64,000 bases of DNA from Marinobacterium_D sp050908845 (GCF_050908845.1 NZ_CP194171.1:1116001-1180000), one strand, 5' to 3'; positions 8,758 through 18,487 are shown, counted from the stretch's first letter. The notes: generated from the sequence alone by a model not told the origin. Translations and numbers: made by a program.

Positions 8758-10715
8758 TCCCCGAACTCGGTGAATACGCGCTGATCCTGTCGCTCTGTCT
8801 TGCTGTTTTGCTTGGCACCGTACCCCTTGTGGGTGCTGCCCGTGGCAACGCTCTGTGGTGCGGTTTCGCACGCCCGTTGGCCGTGACGATGTTCAGTTTC
8901 GCACTGTTCAGTTTTCTCTGTCTGGGCTGGGCGTTTCTGCAGAATGATTTTTCCGTGGCCTATGTGGCCAGCAACTCCAACAGTGCGCTGCCCTGGTATT
9001 ACCGCCTGAGCGCGGTCTGGGGCGGACACGAGGGTTCACTGCTGCTCTGGGTGCTGATCCTGACCGGCTGGACGGTGGCGGTGGCGCTCAAAAGTGACAA
9101 CCTGCCAACCGATATCCGGGCCCGGGTGCTTGCGGTGATGGGGCTGATCGCGACCGGTTTTATCCTGTTCGTGCTGTTTACCTCCAGCCCGTTTGAGCGT
9201 CACCTGCCGCAGAGTCCACAGGATGGTGCCGACCTGAACCCGCTGCTGCAGGATTTCGGCCTGATCGTACACCCGCCGATGCTTTATATGGGCTACGTCG
9301 GCTTTTCGGTGGCATTCGCCTTTGCCATCGCCGCGCTGCTCAGCGGACGGCTCGATGCCGCCTGGTCACGCTGGTCCCGTCCCTGGACCAATATCGCCTG
9401 GGCGTTCCTGACGCTGGGTATCGCACTTGGCAGCTGGTGGGCGTACTACGAGCTGGGCTGGGGCGGCTGGTGGTTCTGGGATCCGGTGGAAAACGCCTCC
9501 CTGATGCCCTGGCTGGTGGGCACGGCGCTGGTTCACAGCCTGGCAGTGACAGAAAAACGCGGTGTGTTCAAAAGCTGGACCGTGCTGCTGGCGATCTTTG
9601 CGTTCTCGCTGAGCCTGCTGGGCACCTTCCTGGTGCGTTCCGGAGTGCTGACCTCCGTACACGCCTTCGCCTCTGATCCGGATCGTGGTTTCTTTATCCT
9701 GGCGCTGCTGGCGTTGACCATCGGTAGCTCGCTGCTGCTTTATGCGATCAAAGCCTCGCACGTAAAAAGCGAGTCGAGCTTCGGCCTGATCTCCCGGGAA
9801 ACCTTCCTGCTGATCAATAACGTGCTGCTGACCGTGGCCTGCGCCACGGTGCTGCTGGGTACGCTCTACCCGCTGCTGATCGATGCCCTGGGCCTTGGCA
9901 AGCTGTCGGTGGGGCCGCCGTATTTCAACGCGCTGTTTGTACCCTTGAGCCTGCTGCTTATGGTCAGCCTTGGCGTCGGTACCCTGGTGCGCTGGAAACA
10001 GACACAGGGTGCATTGCTCGCCAGCCAGCTCTGGTTACCGGGTCTGCTGGCGCTGATCGTGGGTATCGCAACCCTGTTCGTCCTGCCGGAACTGCCGGGG
10101 CTTTGGGTCAGCGTCGGTCTGGTACTGGCCTGGTGGATTGTCTTTACCGGCCTGCGTGACCTGTTCAACCGCATCCGCAGCAAACGCAGTCCGCTGTCTG
10201 CCATGTTCAAACAGTCCCGTGCCTATTACGGCATGATGCTCGCCCACGTGGGTGTGGCCATCATGGTTGTTGGCGTCGCGCTGGTCTCCACGTTCAGCGA
10301 GCACAGCGACCTGCGCATGGAACCGGGCGATCGCAAGACATTTGGCGGCTACGAGTTTGTTTTCGACGGTATTCAGAAGGTGGATGGTCCGAACTTCCAC
10401 TCTGATACCGGCGTGATCCGTGTATTCCACGACGGTGAGCTCTACACGGAGATGAATCCGGAGAAACGTCTCTACCGGGCTCGCGGCAATGTGATGACCG
10501 AGGCGGCCATCGATCCTGGCCTGTTCCGCGATCTTTACGTGGCGCTGGGTGAACCCCTGGGCGGAGAGGCCTGGGCGGTGCGCGTGCAGTACAAGCCGTT
10601 CGTACGCTGGATCTGGCTGGGCGCGCTGTTCATGACAGCCGGTGGGCTGCTGGCAGCGACCGACCCGCGCTACCGTAAACAGGCCCGTCGAGATCTGGCC
10701 GCGCAAAGCGCTTGA
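8754..10715 (+). CDS. ccmF: Cytochrome c heme lyase subunit CcmF
   Basis: 653 residues, about 15 transmembrane segments, the usual length for CcmF. The WWD heme-handling motif is complete (GGWWFWDPVENASLMPWL), with periplasmic His residues nearby (LIVHPPMLY, LVHSLAV, SVHAFA). CcmF joins heme from CcmE to apocytochrome CXXCH sites with CcmH/CcmI. It overlaps ccmE by 4 bp and is followed by ccmG after a 14-bp space containing a good ribosome site (AAGGAAGG). Confidence 0.97.
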   Translation: MIPELGEYALILSLCLAVLLGTVPLVGAARGNALWCGFARPLAVTMFSFALFSFLCLGWAFLQNDFSVAYVASNSNSALPWYYRLSAVWGGHEGSLLLWVLILTGWTVAVALKSDNLPTDIRARVLAVMGLIATGFILFVLFTSSPFERHLPQSPQDGADLNPLLQDFGLIVHPPMLYMGYVGFSVAFAFAIAALLSGRLDAAWSRWSRPWTNIAWAFLTLGIALGSWWAYYELGWGGWWFWDPVENASLMPWLVGTALVHSLAVTEKRGVFKSWTVLLAIFAFSLSLLGTFLVRSGVLTSVHAFASDPDRGFFILALLALTIGSSLLLYAIKASHVKSESSFGLISRETFLLINNVLLTVACATVLLGTLYPLLIDALGLGKLSVGPPYFNALFVPLSLLLMVSLGVGTLVRWKQTQGALLASQLWLPGLLALIVGIATLFVLPELPGLWVSVGLVLAWWIVFTGLRDLFNRIRSKRSPLSAMFKQSRAYYGMMLAHVGVAIMVVGVALVSTFSEHSDLRMEPGDRKTFGGYEFVFDGIQKVDGPNFHSDTGVIRVFHDGELYTEMNPEKRLYRARGNVMTEAAIDPGLFRDLYVALGEPLGGEAWAVRVQYKPFVRWIWLGALFMTAGGLLAATDPRYRKQARRDLAAQSA

Positions 10716-10729
10716 TAAGGAAGGTAACT

Positions 10730-11266
10730 ATGCGTCGATTTCTACTCTTTTTACCGCTGGTCATCTTTCTGGGGATAGGTTTTTTCCTCTGGAAAGGACT
10801 CTCCATTGACCCCACGGAGCTGCCGTCTGCGCGCTTGAATGAGCCGTTCCCCGCGTTCGAGAAAGCCTCGCTGACCGAGCCGGAGCGGATGATGACGGTG
10901 GCGGACCTCAAGGGAGAGGTGGCCCTGGTCAATGTCTGGGCAACCTGGTGTCCCACCTGTAAGGAGGAGCATGCCTTCCTGAATCAGCTGGCGAAGCAGG
11001 GGGTGACTATTTACGGCATCAACTACAAGGATGAGCCGGTGAAAGCCCGCGAATGGCTGAAACGCTACCTGGATCCCTATGCCGAGGTGGTGCTCGACCA
11101 GGATGGCAAGCTGGGTCTGGATCTGGGTGTATATGGCGCACCAGAGACCTACGTGATCGATGCCGAGGGTGTGATTCGCTATCGCCACGTGGGCGCGGTG
11201 GACGCCAATGTCTGGAAGGATCTGCAAAGGGTTATGGCGCAGGTTGCTGGCGGAGCGGGCGCATGA
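10730..11266 (+). CDS. ccmG: Thiol:disulfide interchange protein CcmG/DsbE
   Basis: 178 residues from the ATG at 10730, preceded by AAGGAAGG; the frame extends 18 bp upstream to a TTG without need. One N-terminal membrane anchor and a thioredoxin-fold domain with the active site WCPTC (C74, C77) are present, as is the family's GVYGAPETYVID segment. CcmG keeps the apocytochrome or CcmH cysteines reduced in the periplasm. The stop overlaps the ccmH ATG by 4 bp. Confidence 0.96.
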   Translation: MRRFLLFLPLVIFLGIGFFLWKGLSIDPTELPSARLNEPFPAFEKASLTEPERMMTVADLKGEVALVNVWATWCPTCKEEHAFLNQLAKQGVTIYGINYKDEPVKAREWLKRYLDPYAEVVLDQDGKLGLDLGVYGAPETYVIDAEGVIRYRHVGAVDANVWKDLQRVMAQVAGGAGA

Positions 11267-11745
11267 AAAGGATTCTCAAGGCCCTGACCGTTTGCTGCCT
11301 GTTCTGGGCCGGCGTCTCGCAGGCTGCCATCGAGGCCTATGATTTTGATAACAAGGCCACCGAGCTGCGGTTTCAGCAGCTGACCGCTGAGCTGCGCTGC
11401 CCCAAGTGTCAGAACAACAATATCGCCGACTCAAACTCGCCGATCGCGTCCGACCTGCGCGGCGAGGTGTACCGCATGCTCAACGAGGGCGCATCGGATG
11501 ACCAGGTTGTCGACTTCATGGTGACCCGCTACGGCGAGTTTGTGCTCTACCGGCCGCGGGTCAACGAGATGACCTGGGTTCTCTGGTATGGCCCCTTTGT
11601 CCTGCTCGGCGTCGGGCTGCTGGTTGTGGTGTTGATCGCCCGCCACCGTCGGCGTGGTGGAGCGGCCGGGGCCGCGGAGGCTAACCTGGCCCCGGAAGAG
11701 CGTGAACGGTTAGAGCAATTGCTGGAACAGGATAAGAAACAATGA
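11263..11745 (+). CDS. ccmH: Cytochrome c maturation protein CcmH (thioreductase subunit)
   Basis: 160 residues from the ATG at 11263, which overlaps the ccmG stop; the much longer open frame upstream is antisense-free read-through inside ccmG. A signal peptide ends near AAIEA (about residue 22). The redox motif LRCPKCQ (C46, C49) and the N-N-I-A-D-S-N segment identify CcmH, and a C-terminal transmembrane helix (about 105-125) anchors it. It reduces apocytochrome thiols and works with CcmF. Overlaps ccmI by 4 bp. Confidence 0.96.
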   Translation: MKRILKALTVCCLFWAGVSQAAIEAYDFDNKATELRFQQLTAELRCPKCQNNNIADSNSPIASDLRGEVYRMLNEGASDDQVVDFMVTRYGEFVLYRPRVNEMTWVLWYGPFVLLGVGLLVVVLIARHRRRGGAAGAAEANLAPEERERLEQLLEQDKKQ

Positions 11746-12989
11746 TCGCACTCTGGAGCGGCATCGCGCTGTTGACCCTCATCGCTGTGGCCGCCATCTT
11801 CTGGCCGCTGCTGGCGGCCCGCCGCGAGGCTGATCGTCAGGCGGTGCAGGCCGATGATCAGGCTGTGGACCGTCAGCACCAGAATATCGAGATCTACCGT
11901 GAGCGCCTGGCGGAGCTCGAAAGCGAGCGGGAAGCGGGTACGCTGGATGCCGGCAATTTCGAAGTACTCAAGCTGGAACTCGAGCGTAACCTGCTGATCG
12001 ATGCCGAGGAGCAGGCTCCCCGGCTGAAACATCCGCGTCCGGGCGCCGCCCAGTTTACGACCGTTGTCCTGCTGGCGCTGCTGGTGCCGGTGATCGCGTT
12101 TGGCCTCTACAACAATCTTGGGCGCTCCGCGGACCTGGCGCTGGCACTGAACCCGCCAACAATGCCGACGCTGGAAGAAGCGGTGGCGCAGCTTGAGCAG
12201 GAGCTCGAAGCGAACCCGGACAACGCCGAAGGCTGGTACCTGCTGGCCACCACCTATGTGAACCAGGGCCGCTTTGCCGAGGGACTTGAAGCCTTCCAGC
12301 GTGTTGCAGCGATCCTGCCCGAGGATGCGCCCCAGTATGCGGGCGTGCAGGGACAGATCGCCCAGGCGCTCTACTTCCAGTCCGGCGGCAGCATGACTGC
12401 GCAGGTGAAGGCACAGATCGACAAAACTCTGGCGCTGGATCCGGATGATATGGCGGCGCTGGGGCTGCTGGGGATCGATGCCTATGAAACCGGCGATTAC
12501 CGTGCAGCCATTGAATACTGGAGCCAGGCGAAGGCCAACGCCCGTGGTGATGCAGTTCAGTCGCTGCAGTCGGGTATCGATCAGGCGACACAGCAGCTGA
12601 TCGCCGCCGGTGAAGAGGTGCCTGAGCTGCAGAGTGCGACCGCTGCGTCGATTCAGGTCAGTGTAACCCTGTCCGATGAACTGAAGGACCGGGTGTCGCC
12701 GGATCAGGCGGTGTTTATCTACGCGCGTCCGGTCGGTGGCCGGATGCCGCTGGCAGCGGTGCGCAGGCAGGTATCCGATCTGCCACTGACGGTTGAGCTT
12801 AATGACGGAATGGCTATGATGCCCGGGGCCGAACTATCCAGTGTGGACGCGGTCGAAATTGGCGCACGTATCAGTGCGTCAGGCCAGGCGATCGCGCAGC
12901 CGGGCGACCTGCTGGGCAGTCAGTCGCCGGTAGCGGTCGGCGGGGAACCCGGCAGCGTTACACTGGTGATCGATCAGGTTGTAGAGTAG
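11742..12989 (+). CDS. ccmI: Apocytochrome c chaperone CcmI
   Basis: 415 residues. Two N-terminal transmembrane segments (about 3-22 and 105-122) flank a cytoplasmic coiled-coil-like stretch (YRERLAELESEREAGTLD). TPR repeats follow (about 145-290: NAEGWYLLATTYVNQGRFAEGLEAF, then DDMAALGLLGIDAYETGDYRAAIEYW) and a periplasmic C-terminal domain. CcmI binds the C-terminal helix of apocytochromes and presents them to CcmFH. It is the last ccm gene; zipA follows after 56 bp and may have its own promoter. Confidence 0.93.
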   Translation: MIALWSGIALLTLIAVAAIFWPLLAARREADRQAVQADDQAVDRQHQNIEIYRERLAELESEREAGTLDAGNFEVLKLELERNLLIDAEEQAPRLKHPRPGAAQFTTVVLLALLVPVIAFGLYNNLGRSADLALALNPPTMPTLEEAVAQLEQELEANPDNAEGWYLLATTYVNQGRFAEGLEAFQRVAAILPEDAPQYAGVQGQIAQALYFQSGGSMTAQVKAQIDKTLALDPDDMAALGLLGIDAYETGDYRAAIEYWSQAKANARGDAVQSLQSGIDQATQQLIAAGEEVPELQSATAASIQVSVTLSDELKDRVSPDQAVFIYARPVGGRMPLAAVRRQVSDLPLTVELNDGMAMMPGAELSSVDAVEIGARISASGQAIAQPGDLLGSQSPVAVGGEPGSVTLVIDQVVE

Positions 12990-13045
12990 TCTGTTACCGG
13001 GGAATATAACTTGAAACAAAGACCGGACCGGAAAAGAGCCTAACC

Positions 13046-14365
13046 ATGGAAATCAGTCTGCGCGAATGGCTAATCATTGGCGGAATTCTGGTGATTGCGC
13101 TGATTCTGTTTGATGGGTGGCGTCGGATTCGCGGCAATGGCAGCCGCATACATATGGATATCGACCGGTCGGCCGTCAGTGACGGTGACGACGAGAGCGT
13201 ATCCCCGTCGAACCCTGAGCTGCCCAACGGTGGTGCCCGCCGTATAGCAGAAGAGGAGCAGCGGCATGAGCCGGTCTTCTCGCCGGAGCCCGCGCCCGCC
13301 AGTGCCGAATCAGACCGCATACCCGATTGGCCTGCCAGCAAGCCCTCCGCGGGCGTGGAGCAGCAGCCCGACCTGCTTGCTGACCAGGAAGCCGAGCTGG
13401 ATCCGCTGTTTGATGATGTGCCGGTAGGGCGACGTCGCAGCAGCGCGGCAAGCCAGGCGCCTCAACAGCATAGCGCCAAGCCTGCGCCAAGTACCCTGGA
13501 TACACCGCTGACAGCGCGCCGGGACGAGGACGATATCCCTTCCGAACCTGAGCCCCTGAGCCTGGATTTTGACCCGGAACAGCCGATCCCGGTGCTGATG
13601 GACCGAGTGCGCCCCAGTAGCGAGAGAAAGAACAGTGAGCGAAAGCGTCCGGTCGAGGTCGCTGAGGAACCAGCGCCGGAAACAGAGCCCGTACCCGCGC
13701 CGTCGGATGATGGCAGCCGTCTGGGAGAGGCCCTGAGTCTTGATCTGGACGCTGACCCCGACAGCGCTGAAGCAGAGCCTGCGCGATCTGCACCTGAGCC
13801 TGAGATTGCCGAACTGCCCCGAGAAAAGTCGCCTGATCCCGAGCCTGTAAAGCCGCTGCCGGTGGCAGAAAAAGAGGCAGGGAGCGAATCGGGCAAGAAC
13901 AATCGCCCCGCACCGGAGATCTCCGCGGACCCGGATGAGATGCTGGTGATCTTTGTCGTCGCCCGTCAGGGCCAGACCCTGCCCGGTGCGGCGATTCACC
14001 GTATTGCCGACGCCTGCGGCATGGAGATCGGCGCCATGGATATCTACCATCGCCATGAGCATCCAAACGCCCAGGGATCGCTGCAGTTCAGCATGGCCAA
14101 CGCCATCCAGCCAGGCACGTTTGACCAGGCGACCATGGATGAACTGGAAACCCCTGCGGTGACCTTCTTCATGTCGATGCGAGACCCGGCTGACCCCATG
14201 TACGCTTACGAGTGCATGCTGGCCACCGCGGAAACGCTGGCGCGTCACCTGGAAGCTGAAATGCTTGATGGTGATCGCTCGGTGATGCGACCGCAGACCA
14301 AGGAACACTATCGCGAACGTATCCGCGATTTCGAGATCCACAAACGGGTCCGGCGCGCACACTGA
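13046..14365 (+). CDS. zipA: Cell division protein ZipA
   Basis: 439 residues. An N-terminal transmembrane helix starting at the extreme N-terminus (LREWLIIGGILVIALILFDGW) is followed by a basic patch. Then comes a long Pro/Glu-rich disordered linker (about 55-295) and the FtsZ-binding domain (about 296-430; EMLVIFVVARQGQTLPG, later TPAVTFFMSM). ZipA tethers FtsZ to the membrane early in division. The linker is longer than in Escherichia coli (328 residues in total there). A terminator follows, and ligA lies downstream, the order found in many gammaproteobacteria. Confidence 0.94.
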   Translation: MEISLREWLIIGGILVIALILFDGWRRIRGNGSRIHMDIDRSAVSDGDDESVSPSNPELPNGGARRIAEEEQRHEPVFSPEPAPASAESDRIPDWPASKPSAGVEQQPDLLADQEAELDPLFDDVPVGRRRSSAASQAPQQHSAKPAPSTLDTPLTARRDEDDIPSEPEPLSLDFDPEQPIPVLMDRVRPSSERKNSERKRPVEVAEEPAPETEPVPAPSDDGSRLGEALSLDLDADPDSAEAEPARSAPEPEIAELPREKSPDPEPVKPLPVAEKEAGSESGKNNRPAPEISADPDEMLVIFVVARQGQTLPGAAIHRIADACGMEIGAMDIYHRHEHPNAQGSLQFSMANAIQPGTFDQATMDELETPAVTFFMSMRDPADPMYAYECMLATAETLARHLEAEMLDGDRSVMRPQTKEHYRERIRDFEIHKRVRRAH

Positions 14366-14381
14366 GCTGCGCCCGACCCTG

Positions 14382-14404
14382 AAGGCCGTTTCCGGCCTTT
14401 TTTT
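14382..14404 (+). terminator. Rho-independent terminator after zipA
   Basis: A perfect 7-bp stem AAGGCCG/CGGCCTT (14382-14388 and 14393-14399) with a 4-base loop runs into a T tract through 14404. It lies 17 bp past the zipA stop and 20 bp before the ligA start, so ligA expression would need read-through or a promoter inside zipA. Confidence 0.85.
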
Positions 14405-14424
14405 CCCAGAGATATCCCGAACCG

Positions 14425-16779
14425 ATGACCACTTCAGCCCCGGAGCGCATCAAGGCGCTCCGAGAACAGATCGATAATCACAACTACCGCTACTACGTCC
14501 TCGATGAGCCCAGTATTCCAGATGCGGAGTACGACCGTATTTTCCGCGAACTGAAACAGCTCGAAGAGGAAAATCCCGAGCTGGTGACGCCGGATTCCCC
14601 GACCCAGCGGGTGGGTGCCAAACCGGAAGGCGGTTTCGCCGAAGTACAGCATGAACTGCCGATGCTCTCGCTCGATAATGCATTCAGTGAAGAGGAACTG
14701 CGCGGTTTCGTGCGTCGTATCGGTGACAGGGTCAAGGGGCTGGATACTGCTGCGCTGGCTTTTGCCTGTGAGCCCAAGCTTGATGGTCTGGCCATCAGCC
14801 TGGTCTACGAAAACGGTGTGCTGGTGCGTGGTGCGACCCGTGGTGACGGTTATACCGGTGAGGATATCACCCTGAATGTGCGCACCATCGCCAACGTGCC
14901 ACTCAAGCTGCGTGGCAGCGGCTGGCCTGAGCGCCTGGAGGTACGTGGCGAAGTCTATATGCCCAAGGCCGGTTTCGAAGCGCTGAACGAACGTGCCCGC
15001 GCCCGTGACGAGAAAACCTTTGTTAACCCGCGTAACGCCGCGGCCGGCAGCCTGCGGCAGCTGGATCCGAAAATCACCGCCCAGCGCCCGCTGGAGTTCT
15101 GCAGTTACAGTACCGGTATCGTCGATGGCGGCGAGCTGCCGGACAGCCATAGCGAAACCCTGCACCAGCTGCGCGAGTGGGGCCTGAAGATCAATCCCGA
15201 GATGCGTGTAGTCACAGGCGCGGATGGCTGCCTTGAGTACTACCGTGATATGGAGCAGAAGCGCGCCGGACTGGCCTATGATATCGACGGCCTGGTGTTC
15301 AAGGTGGATAGCCGCGAGATCCAGCAGGCACTGGGTTTCGTCGCCCGGGCACCGCGCTGGGCCATCGCGCATAAATTCCCGGCCCAGGAAGAGATTACCC
15401 GGTTGAACGATGTCGAGTTCCAGGTGGGACGCACCGGTGCGGTGACGCCGGTTGCCCGTCTTGAACCGGTCTTTGTGGGCGGTGTGACCGTCAGCAACGC
15501 CACGCTGCACAACATGGACGAGATCGCCCGCCTGGATGTGAAGATCGGTGACCACGTCATGGTCCGCCGCGCCGGTGATGTGATCCCGCAGATCGTTAAA
15601 GTGGTCACGGAAAAACGTACCGGCGATGAAAGCCCGGTGCACATTCCCTCCCAGTGCCCGGTGTGCGGCTCCGATATTGAGCGCACGCAACTGGTCAAGC
15701 GCGGCAAAGGAGGCGAGCAGGTTAGCGAGGGCGCTATTTACCGCTGCGTTGGTCGTCTCTCCTGCGAAGCTCAGCTGAAACAGGCGCTGTTTCACTTCGG
15801 TTCACGCAAGGCGATGGATATCGACGGCCTGGGTGATAAAAATATCGAGCAGCTGGTGGATCTCGAGCTGGTGCGCTCGCCGGCAGACCTTTACCGGCTT
15901 TCCACGCGCGATCTGCTGAGACTGGAGGGCTTCGCCGAGCTCTCCAGCGAGAACCTGATCGCCGCGATCGACCAGAGCCGCCAGGTCAACCTGGAGCGCT
16001 TTATCTACGCCCTGGGTATCCCGGAAGTAGGTGAGGAGACCGCCCGTACCCTGGCGTCCAGCCTCGGCAGCCTTGCCAATGTGCGCAGGGCGTTGCCGGA
16101 AGTACTGGCGACGCTGAAGGATATCGGCCTGACGGTGGCTTACGAAATCCACAACTTCATGCAGGACAGCCATAACCAGAAGGTAATCGATGACCTGTTG
16201 TCCCTGGAGGTGCAGCCCAAAGAGTCCGGTCAGGTCAGCCCGGCACTGACGGGCAGCGTCGCCTTTGGTGATCTGATCAACAGCCTTGGGATCTTCAAGG
16301 TCGGCAAGAAGGGCGCGGATAACCTGGCGGCTCATTTCGGCACGCTGTCGGCACTGCTGGAGGCGAATGAGGCGCAGATCGCCGCCGTCACTGGCCTTAA
16401 CAGCCAGGCGAAGAGGAATCTGTTCGAGTACCTGCAGTCCGAGGCACATCGTCACAGGCTGAGCGCCATTGAACAGCAGTTGCGCGAGTTCGGCATGCAC
16501 TGGGAGTGCCAGCCGGAAGAGTCGCTGCAGAGCCTGCCGCTGGAGGGCGAGACCTGGGTGCTGACCGGTGCCATGGAGGCCCTGACGCGAGACGAAGCCA
16601 AGGTGCGTCTGCAGGCGCTGGGCGCCAAGGTTGCCGGTAGTGTCTCGGCCAAGACCTCGGCGCTGGTGGCCGGTGAAAAAGCCGGCTCCAAGCTCGCGAA
16701 GGCGGAGCAGCTCGGTATCCGGGTGCTGAATGAAGCCCAGCTGATCGAGCTGCTTGAGGCCGAGGGGCAGGGGCTGTGA
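14425..16779 (+). CDS. ligA: NAD-dependent DNA ligase LigA
   Basis: 784 residues, longer than the about 670 of Escherichia coli and close to the longer Pseudomonas-type enzymes. Domains in order: Ia (residues 1-70, YYVLDEPSIPDAEYD), adenylation with the active lysine K118 in EPKLDG, OB fold, a Cys4 zinc finger (CPVCGSD ... YRCVGRLSC), helix-hairpin-helix repeats, and a BRCT domain (about 705-780, WVLTGAMEALTRDEAK). It seals nicks in replication and repair. Its TGA overlaps the GTG start of the next gene. Confidence 0.97.
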   Translation: MTTSAPERIKALREQIDNHNYRYYVLDEPSIPDAEYDRIFRELKQLEEENPELVTPDSPTQRVGAKPEGGFAEVQHELPMLSLDNAFSEEELRGFVRRIGDRVKGLDTAALAFACEPKLDGLAISLVYENGVLVRGATRGDGYTGEDITLNVRTIANVPLKLRGSGWPERLEVRGEVYMPKAGFEALNERARARDEKTFVNPRNAAAGSLRQLDPKITAQRPLEFCSYSTGIVDGGELPDSHSETLHQLREWGLKINPEMRVVTGADGCLEYYRDMEQKRAGLAYDIDGLVFKVDSREIQQALGFVARAPRWAIAHKFPAQEEITRLNDVEFQVGRTGAVTPVARLEPVFVGGVTVSNATLHNMDEIARLDVKIGDHVMVRRAGDVIPQIVKVVTEKRTGDESPVHIPSQCPVCGSDIERTQLVKRGKGGEQVSEGAIYRCVGRLSCEAQLKQALFHFGSRKAMDIDGLGDKNIEQLVDLELVRSPADLYRLSTRDLLRLEGFAELSSENLIAAIDQSRQVNLERFIYALGIPEVGEETARTLASSLGSLANVRRALPEVLATLKDIGLTVAYEIHNFMQDSHNQKVIDDLLSLEVQPKESGQVSPALTGSVAFGDLINSLGIFKVGKKGADNLAAHFGTLSALLEANEAQIAAVTGLNSQAKRNLFEYLQSEAHRHRLSAIEQQLREFGMHWECQPEESLQSLPLEGETWVLTGAMEALTRDEAKVRLQALGAKVAGSVSAKTSALVAGEKAGSKLAKAEQLGIRVLNEAQLIELLEAEGQGL

Positions 16780-16994
16780 TTATTCCCTGGCAGGAGCTAT
16801 CGCCGCAGGCATTAAACGGCCTGATCGAGGAGTTCGTCACCCGCGATGGCACCGACTACGGAGAGCAGGAGGTGTCGCTGGCACGCAAGGTGGAGCAGGT
16901 AATGGCAAAACTGAGAGCCGGTGACGTAGTGTTGGTGTTCAGTGAGAGTACAGCTGAATGCTCTATAGTGGCTAAAGAGCGATTGAAACGGTGA
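16776..16994 (+). CDS. UPF0270/YheU family protein
   Basis: 72 residues from a GTG start that overlaps the ligA stop (GTGA). The pattern IIPWQELSPQALNGLIEEFV followed by RDGTDYGEQE is characteristic of the YheU/UPF0270 family. Function is not established for this family; the coupling to ligA suggests co-translation only. Confidence 0.88.
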   Translation: MIIPWQELSPQALNGLIEEFVTRDGTDYGEQEVSLARKVEQVMAKLRAGDVVLVFSESTAECSIVAKERLKR

Positions 16995-17027
16995 TCCGCC
17001 CCGCGCGATCCCGGTAGGAGCTGCTGT

Positions 17028-17738
17028 ATGGAACAACTTGATCAGATAACGGCGATGATCGCCCTGTCCATGGGCGTGGCCTGGGCCAGTGGTATCAACC
17101 TGTACGCTACTCTGCTGATGCTCGGTGTGCTTAACAACATGGGGCATATCGATCTGCCGCCGGGGCTGGATATCGTCAGTGATCCCCTGGTGATCATGGC
17201 GGCGGGACTGATGTACTGCGTTGAATTCTTTGCCGACAAGGTGCCCGGTGTGGATACCGGCTGGGATACGCTGCACACCTTTGTGCGTATACCGGCAGGC
17301 GCGGCCCTGGCCGCCGGCGCCGTGGGTGACCTGTCACCGGCGGTGGGGCTGGCGGCGGCGATCGTCGGTGGCTCGGTGGCGGCCGGGACTCACAGTCTCA
17401 AGGCCGGTACGCGGGTGATGATCAACACCTCGCCGGAGCCGGTCAGCAACTGGACCGCCTCGTTCAGCGAGGATCTGATTGTCATCGGTGGTCTGTGGAC
17501 GGCGCTGAACCATCCCTGGTGGTTCCTCGGCGCCTTTATCCTGTTTGTTCTGTTCCTGATCTGGGCGTTGCCCAAGCTCTGGCGCGGGATCAAGCGGGTG
17601 TTTGGATTCCTGGCACGGTTGTTCGGTGGCGGCGACTCAGCGCCCCAACGGGAGCCCCCGGGCGCCACTGCCCAACAGCCGAAGCCCGTCCGGCCCACTG
17701 AGCCGGGCAAACTTCCCTCTCCCGATAACCGGGGCTGA
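17028..17738 (+). CDS. DUF4126 family membrane protein
   Basis: 236 residues with about five hydrophobic segments: MIALSMGVAWASGINLYATLLMLG near the start, Ala/Gly-rich helices in the middle and a FILFVLFLIWALPKLW helix, then a Pro-rich cytoplasmic tail. The GINLYATLLMLG and VEFFADKVPGVDTGWD segments recur in DUF4126 proteins, whose function is unknown. A ribosome site (GGTAGGAG) precedes the ATG. The gene ends 43 bp from the convergent CBS-domain gene. Confidence 0.82.
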   Translation: MEQLDQITAMIALSMGVAWASGINLYATLLMLGVLNNMGHIDLPPGLDIVSDPLVIMAAGLMYCVEFFADKVPGVDTGWDTLHTFVRIPAGAALAAGAVGDLSPAVGLAAAIVGGSVAAGTHSLKAGTRVMINTSPEPVSNWTASFSEDLIVIGGLWTALNHPWWFLGAFILFVLFLIWALPKLWRGIKRVFGFLARLFGGGDSAPQREPPGATAQQPKPVRPTEPGKLPSPDNRG

Positions 17739-17746
17739 CAGCGATG

Positions 17747-17785
17747 CTGAGCGGCAGGCGCTACTTGACCGCCGCAGCCGCTCAG
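17747..17785. repeat. 9-bp inverted repeat between convergent genes
   Basis: CTGAGCGGC (17747-17755) and GCCGCTCAG (17777-17785) are perfect inverted copies separated by 21 bases, lying between the ends of the DUF4126 and CBS genes and covering the CBS stop codon. There is no T run, so a terminator role is only a possibility. Confidence 0.5.
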
Positions 17786-18465
17786 GCCCAACTTTCCACA
17801 CGGGCGTTGTTGATCAACAGACGCAACAGATCCGAACGCGTAATGATGCCAAGCACTTTCTCTTCGTCATCGATGACCGGCAGAGCCCTTACCGGGTAGT
17901 TGACGAAGGTGGCGGCTAGCAGCGACAGCTCCGTATCGAGCGAGGCGACAATAATCTGGCTGTGATAAACGGTGGCGATGGTGCGCGCGGAGTCTCTGCT
18001 GTCTTCATCAATATCGGCGGCGGAGATCAGCCCCAGGGGACGACTGTCATCATCGACGATAACCAGGTGGTGAATACCATGAGCCTTCATCCGCTCGTAA
18101 GCGGTATACAGCGTTTCATGGGTGCGGGCGGTAAAGACAGGGGAGACAAACAGCTGCTTGGCGGTCAGGCCTGATTTGCGCCTTTCATGGCCGGCAAAGG
18201 CTTTTTTGCCGTAGGTGTTCGGTGTTCTCGTATTGTCAGTGGCAGCGGGCAGGCGACGGTGCTGGGGGGCTGAGCGCTCCTCTGACGCATTTGGCAGTGT
18301 AAAAGACTGCGCCAGCTCTTCAGCCTCGTCCCGGGGGATGTCTTCACTGGTGGGAATGGCGGCCGAGCGTTTGCTCTCCGTGAGAGGATCGACCCCCTTG
18401 GGTTTGAACTGTGACGATACGGGGGTCTGAATGCGATACCCTTGATCGTATACTACCAGCGCCAT
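17782..18465 (-). CDS. CBS-pair domain protein with disordered N-terminus
   Basis: 227 residues. The N-terminal about 95 residues are polar, rich in Glu, Pro and Arg and look disordered. A tandem CBS pair follows (about 98-225): SPVFTARTHETLYTAYERM, HHLVIVDDDSRPLGLISAADI, then IIVASLDTELSLLAATF, and ALPVIDDEEKVLGIITRSDLL. CBS pairs sense adenosyl nucleotides and usually regulate partner proteins. No enzymatic domain is attached, so the partner is unknown. Single gene on the minus strand, 22 bp downstream of mnmC. Confidence 0.8.
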   Translation of the reverse strand: MALVVYDQGYRIQTPVSSQFKPKGVDPLTESKRSAAIPTSEDIPRDEAEELAQSFTLPNASEERSAPQHRRLPAATDNTRTPNTYGKKAFAGHERRKSGLTAKQLFVSPVFTARTHETLYTAYERMKAHGIHHLVIVDDDSRPLGLISAADIDEDSRDSARTIATVYHSQIIVASLDTELSLLAATFVNYPVRALPVIDDEEKVLGIITRSDLLRLLINNARVESWA

Positions 18466-18487
18466 ATTAAACCCTCCCGTTTACAAC

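Noticed and set aside
11053..11262. Extended N-terminus of ccmH inside ccmG
   Set aside because: The signal peptide and LRCPKCQ spacing fit the ATG at 11263, which overlaps the ccmG stop in the way other ccm genes do.
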